Shown piece after piece: positions 58,795 to 64,000 of a stretch of 64,000 bases of DNA. Location of the stretch: contig CP150586.1 in assembly GCA_049487715.1 (NCBI GenBank), forward strand, positions 186,001-250,000, in the 5' to 3' direction. The notes under the pieces were generated by a model that saw only the letters and a program-made list of their open reading frames with translations, was not told where the DNA came from and did no database searches. Origin of the DNA: Pycnococcus provasolii (taxonomy: Eukaryota > Chlorophyta > Pseudoscourfieldiophyceae > Pseudoscourfieldiales). The position numbers and the translations under genes were made by a program. Each line of letters begins with the position of its first letter. Positions within the stretch are counted from its first letter, which is position 1.

Positions 58795-59724
58795 ATGGTG
58801 CTGCTTTTACTGCTGAGTCCCGCGAAGGCGCTGTCCTCGTCTGGGCTCAAATCTGTACCTGCTCGACTCACGTCGCCCGTCCTGCCCGCGCAACACGCGT
58901 CGGTGCTTCGCAATGCACGTGCTCTCACAAAAGCGCAAATCAAGTCGCTCATGAGCATATCCGACGACCTCGCTTCCTTAAACCACCAAAGGTACGCGGC
59001 GTGGGACAAGGCGCAAACCATGGCGTGCGGGGGCGCGTTCGACGGACCGGCGTTCAAGGCGATGAACCTCAAGGACATGGACAAAAAGCATATCGAAGCG
59101 GCGCAAGAGCGAGTTCGAGTCCTATCGGGCCTATACGGCGTGCTCAAGCCGTACGACGAAATCAAACCATACAGGCTTGAGATGGGAACGAAACTCGACG
59201 TGAACGGAACGAACAAGACACTCGCAGACTACTGGCGACCCCACGTCGTGCAGGCACTGAACGACGAGTTTTGCGCCGCGCCGAAAGGCGCGCAGAAAAT
59301 CCTCGTGAACGCCGCGAGCCAGGAGTACGCCGCCGCCGTCGACTTTGACGCACTGAGCTCAGACGTCGAGGTTGTGACGTGCGAATTCAAAACGAACGCG
59401 AGCGTTTACGCTAAGCAGGCTCGTGGCGGCATCTGCCGTTTCTGCGTGACGGAACAAGTCGAGACCATCGACGGGCTTCGCGGCTTCACTGGCGACGAGG
59501 GCGAGTGGAAGTTTACAGGTGAGCGTGAGGAGCCGCTATCGAAGGGTTCGCAGCGCATTCAGCGCATATTATCGTTCGAGCGCGGCGCCACCGCTCCCAA
59601 GAACAAAGGGAACAAGAAGGCGAAAGCCCCAGAAGCTGCGGGCGCAGGTGCGGGCGCTCAACAAGAAGAAGATGAGCCTGCGAAGAAACGCGCAAGGACA
59701 GGTTCACAAAAAAGCAAGAAGTGA
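58795..59724 (+). CDS. yaaA: YaaA/UPF0246 family protein (peroxide stress)
   Basis: A 309-residue YaaA-type (DUF328) protein. In bacteria the family limits free iron under peroxide stress and binds DNA. Diagnostic phrases: LLLSPAKALSS at the start, LMSISDDLASLNHQRYAAWD, RVRVLSGLYGVLKPYDEIKP then YRLEMGTKLDV, LVNAASQEYAAAVDF, and AKQARGGICRFCV. It covers the whole bacterial length. A C-terminal Lys- and Ala-rich tail of about 55 residues (KNKGNKKAK, KKRARTGSQKSKK) is extra and looks like a nuclear targeting or DNA-binding tail. The ATG at 58795 starts directly with the conserved N-terminus, so there is no transit peptide. Confidence 0.92.
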   Translation: MVLLLLLSPAKALSSSGLKSVPARLTSPVLPAQHASVLRNARALTKAQIKSLMSISDDLASLNHQRYAAWDKAQTMACGGAFDGPAFKAMNLKDMDKKHIEAAQERVRVLSGLYGVLKPYDEIKPYRLEMGTKLDVNGTNKTLADYWRPHVVQALNDEFCAAPKGAQKILVNAASQEYAAAVDFDALSSDVEVVTCEFKTNASVYAKQARGGICRFCVTEQVETIDGLRGFTGDEGEWKFTGEREEPLSKGSQRIQRILSFERGATAPKNKGNKKAKAPEAAGAGAGAQQEEDEPAKKRARTGSQKSKK

Positions 59725-60341
59725 GTGCGTGGGACCCCATCCCATCGACGAGACTCTCGAGTGTTGTACCTTTTATGCATAGACTACAGTAAGCCATTGT
59801 ATTTCAAACTCCAAGGAACTTTCATTCATGAGAGAGGTGTGAGACATACACGTCTTATGTCGCGTGTCGCGAGCTGCTTTGCGTGTTGTGACACGCGCGG
59901 CAAGGTTGCCTATTTGTGGAGTTAGGGTTGGAGTAACTAGGGTTAGTGGTAGTCGCCTGGTCGTGCCCCGTGGGCACGCCTGGGGTGGTGTTGGTGGTGG
60001 CGGTGGTGTACTGGTGTGTGTGGAGTGAGTAGGATTGCGTTGGGGTAGGCAACGAGAAATAGTTCTTTATGGTCGAAGGTGGCGCTGTGACGCGGTAGTG
60101 CGTCGTGACACTTATGAGACAAGCACCAGTAGGCTTGTCCCAAGGTCAACAAGCACACACGTGTCACGTGCGTGTGCGTGCGTGAGTGTAAAGGATACCA
60201 CTAAAACTAGGAAATCGATTAGGGTATTTAAAAAAGGGTTACCCGGGTAGGGTTCCTCTTTGGGGGGCCCACTATCGTAAGATTTTTCCCGATGAGATAT
60301 CTTGATTTTCCTCCTCTGTTCCTCACCACAAACTGCTCCTC
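59725..60341. other. Intergenic region before the amine-oxidase gene
   Basis: No gene seen. It contains degenerate AGGGTTA phrases (59924-59945, 60214-60255), a GTGTGCGTGCG-type stretch near 60155-60185 and a GGTGGTGTTGGTGG-type stretch near 59980-60010. Confidence 0.5.
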
Positions 60342-61955
60342 ATGCCCGCCATGCTTCATATGCCTTCTTCCATGATGCGTGTGTCTCCTTCTATGCCTGT
60401 GGTGTCTTCTTCGAGGCTGTGTCACCCTTCTATGCGTGTGGTGTCTCGTCCTCCGCGTGTGGTGTCTCGGCCTCCGCCTGTGGTGTCTCGTCCTCCGCGT
60501 GTGGTGTCTTGGTCTTCCCTTGTTTCTATAGGTTCTCCCGTGAGTGCTCGTCGTCATCCTCGTCGTCGTCGTGGTCGTGCTCCCATCTCATCGTCAGCGT
60601 CAGCATCGTCTTCAGCATCTTCAGCGTCGTCGTCTTCAGCAGGTGACTGTGATGATTCTGTGATCATCATAGGTGCGGGCCTCGCAGGACTCGCGTGCGC
60701 GCTTCGTCTTGCCGAGTCTTCCTCCCCTGGCCCTGGGGGGAAAAAACTACAAGTTACCGTTGTGGAGGCATCAGACGGCGTGGGTGGGCGCGTGCGCACG
60801 GACGTCACCGACGACGGATTTTTACTCGATCGCGGTTTTCACATCTTCCTCACCAGCTACCCCGCGTGCAGAGAACTGCTCGACTACGACGCGCTTGACC
60901 TCCAGCCATTCTACGCAGGCGCCGACGTCTTCTACGACGGCGAATTCCACCGCGTCGCTGATCCCATCAGGCACCTCGCCGACGGCGTCGCGACGCTCAC
61001 GCCGCTGCACCCCATCGGAAGCATCGCGGATAAAGTCAAGGTGGGACTGCTGCGATTCCAGACTCTCCTGAGCAGCAACGACGACATCTTCAGCGCGAGC
61101 GAAACCACCACGGAGCAGGCACTGCGCAACTACGGCTTCTCCGACGAGATGATTGACCGCTTCTTCCGGCCATTCATCGGCGGCATCTACTTCGACCGAA
61201 GCCTGCAGGTGACAAGTCGCCTCCTGTACTTCGTGCTTCGCATGCTCGCCACGGGTCAGAACTGCCTTCCGTCCAAGGGAATTGGCGCCGTGTCAGAGCA
61301 GCTTCGCGCGCGCGCGGAGGCGGCGGGCGTTCAGATTCGCCTGAATGCTCGCGTCGACGAGCTTGTCGACGGCAAGAGCATTCGCCTGTCCGACGGCGAG
61401 GTGCTCACCGCAAGTCGCGGTGTTGTCGTGGCCACGGAGGCACCTCAAGCGATGCGTCTGCTTGGAACGGAGACGTTTGACGCGAAGGATGGGGAAGCGC
61501 GTGGAACGTGCTGCCTCTACTACGACGTTCCCGGCGGCACGCCAGACGGCTTTCGCTCGCCGATGCTGTACCTGGACGGGGAGGGGAGCAACGCCGTCGT
61601 GAATAACGCAACGTTCTTGAGCGAGGTGGCCCCGAGCTACGCGCCTTCGGGCCACAGCCTTCTTTCCGCGTCCACGCTGACGGCATGTTCGGACGTGAGC
61701 GACGACGCGCTCGACGCGCTGGTTCGCGGCGACCTGTCGCGGTGGTTTGGCGCCGACGAGGTGGGCAAGTGGCGCCTTCTGCGCGTGTACCGCATTCCGT
61801 ACGCGCAGCCTCCCCAGAGTCCTCCAACGAATCTGAACCGCCTCGAGCAGATGAAGCTTCCCGACGGCGTGTACGCGTGCGGCGACTGGACAACGAGCAG
61901 CACGCTCGAGGGTGTCTTGAGAAGCGCGCACCGAGCGGCTGATTCGCTGATTTAA
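60342..61955 (+). CDS. Plastid-type FAD-dependent amine oxidase/carotenoid-isomerase-like protein
   Basis: A 537-residue flavoprotein with the amine-oxidase fold. The dinucleotide site SVIIIGAGLAGLACALRLAE begins near residue 105, followed by VTVVEASDGVGGRVRTDVTD. The middle carries GFHIFLTSYPACRELLDYDA, FFRPFIGGIYFDRSLQVTSR and the end carries the FAD-ribityl motif VYACGDWTTSSTLEGVLRSA. It resembles plant plastid amine-oxidase/phytoene-desaturase-related proteins with no settled substrate. Residues 1-100 are Ser/Arg/Pro-rich and contain repeated RVVSRPP units, consistent with a transit peptide. The ATG at 60342 is one of two (60342, 60357). The gene converges on a small LRR gene. Confidence 0.88.
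   Translation: MPAMLHMPSSMMRVSPSMPVVSSSRLCHPSMRVVSRPPRVVSRPPPVVSRPPRVVSWSSLVSIGSPVSARRHPRRRRGRAPISSSASASSSASSASSSSAGDCDDSVIIIGAGLAGLACALRLAESSSPGPGGKKLQVTVVEASDGVGGRVRTDVTDDGFLLDRGFHIFLTSYPACRELLDYDALDLQPFYAGADVFYDGEFHRVADPIRHLADGVATLTPLHPIGSIADKVKVGLLRFQTLLSSNDDIFSASETTTEQALRNYGFSDEMIDRFFRPFIGGIYFDRSLQVTSRLLYFVLRMLATGQNCLPSKGIGAVSEQLRARAEAAGVQIRLNARVDELVDGKSIRLSDGEVLTASRGVVVATEAPQAMRLLGTETFDAKDGEARGTCCLYYDVPGGTPDGFRSPMLYLDGEGSNAVVNNATFLSEVAPSYAPSGHSLLSASTLTACSDVSDDALDALVRGDLSRWFGADEVGKWRLLRVYRIPYAQPPQSPPTNLNRLEQMKLPDGVYACGDWTTSSTLEGVLRSAHRAADSLI
60420..60515. repeat. 21 bp coding repeat in the transit peptide region
   Basis: Four near-identical 21 bp units (each with GTGTGGTGTCTCG or a close variant) encode the repeated VVSRPP phrase of the amine-oxidase leader. 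Confidence 0.85.
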
Positions 61956-61966
61956 GCTGAGATCCT

Positions 61967-61984
61967 TCATTCAGTAATGGAATG
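61967..61984. promoter_or_regulatory. 18 bp motif in convergent spacer (copy 3, reversed)
   Basis: Plus strand reads TCATTCAGTAATGGAATG, the exact reverse complement of the copy at 20072-20089. It lies 12 bp after the amine-oxidase stop. Confidence 0.5.
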
Positions 61985-62096
61985 CACCTTTTTACTTTGT
62001 CCAACGGTCGTCCATTCACACCATTCACTCATTCACTCTCCCCTCCACGGTGACAGTCCATACAACTGCACGAGAATCGAGATGTTGTGCGCCAAC

Positions 62097-62603
62097 TCAT
62101 CCGTCGTGCGCCCACGCGTCGAACACGCCCTCACGACGCAAGCGCTTGGGGTGGAACACAACCTCACTGGCACGCTTACGCAAAATGAGGAGCCTCACGA
62201 TAGCGCGCAACAAACCATGATGACGAAAGCGACGACGACGACGACGTGTACGGGAAAGAGCTTGTGCGTCCTTAAGAGCTCGAAAGCAGTCATCGTTCAT
62301 TCTGCCGAAATTATTGCCGAAATATAGCGTGTGCAAGGTGCACTTGTCGCTCCTAAGCGCCTCCGCGAGCGCGCGTGCGCCGTCATCACCCAAATTGTTC
62401 TTGGTAAGGTCCAGCGTGTGCAAGGTGCACTTCTCGCTCTTGAGGGTCTCCGCGAGCGCGAGCAGTTCACCCGGGCGTAGGCGATTTACGCGGAGCACTT
62501 CTACATCCGTTCCTGTTTCAGGATCCCATCGCGTATGTCTCCTAGAATGAACTGGGTAGCGCACGGCCGTCGTCGAAGTCGGTGGTGCATGCGCGTTGGC
62601 CAT
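62097..62603 (-). CDS. Small leucine-rich-repeat protein (RNI/NLRC type)
   Basis: A 168-residue protein. Two to three LRRs of about 28 residues are visible: LRPGELLALAETLKSEKCTL, HTLDLTKNNLGDDGARALAE, ALRSDKCTLHTLYFGNNFG. They have the ribonuclease-inhibitor/NLRC consensus (LxLxxNxLGDxGAxALAEAL). The tail is Arg-rich with a possible helix (LLRAIVRLLILRKRASEVVF). No nucleotide-binding or signalling domain is present, so it may be a fragment of a longer gene or a stand-alone repeat protein. ATGs at 62603 and 62846 are in frame; I chose 62603 because the DNA upstream consists of repeats. Function unknown. Confidence 0.6.
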   Translation of the reverse strand: MANAHAPPTSTTAVRYPVHSRRHTRWDPETGTDVEVLRVNRLRPGELLALAETLKSEKCTLHTLDLTKNNLGDDGARALAEALRSDKCTLHTLYFGNNFGRMNDDCFRALKDAQALSRTRRRRRRFRHHGLLRAIVRLLILRKRASEVVFHPKRLRREGVFDAWAHDG

Positions 62604-63542
62604 GGCGTTGCGTACTTGCGTTGCGTTGTGATGCGATGGACCAGTGCAAGAGTGCACAATGATGCGTTGCGTACTTGCGTTGCGTTGCGATGCCGATGCG
62701 AGGGACCGTGCCCGGGGGTGGAGAATGATGAATCTGTGTGACCAGTGGGGTTCGAGGTACAAGTTCAGGCAAGTCTGCTCTGCCCATCTGCTCTCGCTTG
62801 TCACCGCACTGTCCGACCACAGGTGGATCCCTCGCCCTTGCACCATAAAACCGAGAAAAGAAACCAAGGTGAAAAAACGAAAAAAAACGACGCCTAACGC
62901 GCGCCCGAAAAGACAGTAGTCTATGGTGGTATGAAGGCAATGATAGACTGACGAGACTCCTCCCAACTCTGCCTAGACTAATTCCTCGTTCTAATTCCTC
63001 GTAATAACAATAACGCCATGCATAACTCCCATTCAGGCGAAACAGGCTCGAAACGAACAGGCGAAGGCCCCCCTGACACCTGAACGAAATGAGTCCAGTA
63101 GGAAGTAGTCCCCCCCCCTCAAACCTCAAAAGGCGACCCCGAAAGTCCATGGACAACCTAAAATGGTGCCCAAGACCTTCTTTTCCTTTCCCTCCGACAA
63201 CTCCGACGCGTGACAACTCCTTGTCCTTGCACAAGCTCAGACATCGAGGAAAAGTTCTAAAAGGGTTTTCTTGGGCAACCCCCCCCTCCCCAGAGCTCCT
63301 CCCCTCTGTTCTCTTTTTCTTTTGATGACACGTCTGCACGGGGCCCCATCCCCATCCCCTGGGTCCCTCCAGCCTCCAGCCCTAGCTCTTTCGAGTTTAG
63401 AGGGTGAGAGCCCCCATCCCAATTCCCAAACCGGCCCCCAATTCCCAAACACCTCGCCCCCGGGGGCCCCTCGCACCCCCTCCCCCAGGGGCTGAATCCC
63501 TCCCGGCTCATAAACAAGTTAATTGGTCTCACTCCCTCTCCA
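62604..63542. other. Intergenic region with duplicated GATGCG/TTGCGTTGC phrases
   Basis: The left 100 bp contains two copies of a roughly 30 bp phrase (about 62606-62636 and 62662-62692) that includes GCGTACTTGCGTTGCGTTG. No gene was seen in the rest. An antisense frame of 265 codons (62542-63339) has the texture of a shadow. A CCCC/GGGG-rich segment (63275-63490) precedes the next gene. Confidence 0.5.
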
Positions 63543-64000
63543 ATGGCGTACCTGCTTTCGAGTGACCCATTGTTTGACGACGATTTGGCTCTCCTGCAGG
63601 ATTGGAGTAGTTCGCGTCGTCGTACGATGGACTCGCAGCATGGTTTATCGTTACCTGCTGATGATAATGGTGGTGCTTCTTCATCCTCGGCCTCGGCGAA
63701 TTCCTCGTCGGCGGCGTTTTCCCCTGCGGGTGGAGGGCTCGGGTTAGGTGCTCGTCTAGATTCTGCTCAGGCGCCTCCTCTCATTGAGATGGGCGGCTCG
63801 CAGCAGCTCGTGCGTCAGCTCTCGAGGCTCAGGCGCATACCGAGCTCGCTGGAAGCAGAAACCATGGTGGAAACGACGACGGCGGCGGCGCAGTTCGACA
63901 TACTGCACAACAATAACACATGGGAAAATATGGGAGTGTGGGAACTCGAAATTCCGCTTCCAACACCCGAGGAAATGCAACAGCTCGCGTGGGAATTCTT
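63543..64000 (+). CDS. 5' part of a gene that runs off the window
   Basis: The frame opens with an ATG at 63543 (CCAATGGCG) and stays open for 152 codons to the edge, so the protein is partial. The first 110 residues are acidic then Ser/Ala-rich (LLSSDPLFDDDLALLQDWSS), followed by QQLVRQLSRLRRIPSSLEAE and TWENMGVWELEIPLPTPEEM. The last part is probably the beginning of a folded domain. No family was recognised. Confidence 0.6.
   Translation, partial: MAYLLSSDPLFDDDLALLQDWSSSRRRTMDSQHGLSLPADDNGGASSSSASANSSSAAFSPAGGGLGLGARLDSAQAPPLIEMGGSQQLVRQLSRLRRIPSSLEAETMVETTTAAAQFDILHNNNTWENMGVWELEIPLPTPEEMQQLAWEF

Noticed and set aside
62542-63339. 265-codon minus-strand frame
   Set aside because: It overlaps the repeat region next to the LRR gene, with no motif and a low-complexity texture.

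Overview
This window looks like nuclear DNA of a compact, intron-poor photosynthetic protist, most likely a small green alga of prasinophyte grade. Supporting signs are a plant-type aspartate carbamoyltransferase with a transit-peptide-like leader, a plant-like FAD amine oxidase with a Ser/Arg-rich leader, and a plant-type sugar-phosphate/nucleotide-sugar transporter. They sit beside purely eukaryotic nuclear genes (TSEN2, NVL/RIX7, DDX51-type helicase, NSE2/MMS21, TRMT10, FIS1, MRNIP-like). Nearly every gene is one long open frame with no intron needed. Convergent neighbours can be only 50-100 bp apart. Short TTAGGG-type arrays recur just upstream of genes. The taxon is an inference; I saw no rRNA or tRNA gene.

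Layout. 0-15 kb: FIS1-like tail-anchored protein, GH2 beta-mannosidase with an unresolved 5' end, UBA-like/PAN single-pass protein, ATCase, a decayed Helitron fragment, TSEN2, a frameshifted Costars/ABRACL gene, a GT47 exostosin-type glycosyltransferase and a cyclic-nucleotide-binding K+ channel. 15-23.7 kb: a 2.3 kb gene-poor stretch, a GRAM-VASt sterol-transfer type protein, a GT27 polypeptide GalNAc-transferase with a ricin-B domain, and a homopolymer tract. 23.7-33.8 kb: a 2209-residue four-repeat voltage-gated cation channel, NVL/RIX7 AAA ATPase and a conserved membrane-anchored protein. 33.9-35.3 kb: about 1.3 kb of almost pure G, T and C homopolymers that is probably a sequence artefact. 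35.3-43.5 kb: MRNIP-like, DDX51-like, a possible Pol I subunit RPA34, a small nuclear protein, NSE2-like, a plastid protein and a putative beta-barrel protein. 43.6-44.7 kb: a 1057 bp PIF/Harbinger-type element with perfect 31 bp terminal inverted repeats. 45.4-64 kb: a myristoylatable EF-hand protein, TRMT10, a 55 bp minisatellite in a divergent promoter, a TPT-family transporter, a voltage-sensor adenylate cyclase, a copine-like tandem-C2 protein, YaaA, the FAD amine oxidase, a small LRR protein and one gene running off the right edge.

The most unusual object is the four-repeat channel. Its repeat II-III cytoplasmic loop carries a domain that reads like an FKBP-type peptidyl-prolyl isomerase, and its four pore positions read Lys/Asn/Asp/Asp rather than the known EEEE, DEKA or EEKE sets. 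A second fusion joins an S1-S4 voltage sensor, a Cys-rich ectodomain and a class III cyclase with adenylate-type residues. With the CNB-domain K+ channel and the EF-hand protein, the window is rich in membrane-excitability and second-messenger genes. These lie on both strands and need not form a cluster. Start codons were chosen at real ATG triplets; several of the longest open frames extend upstream only through TTG or GTG.
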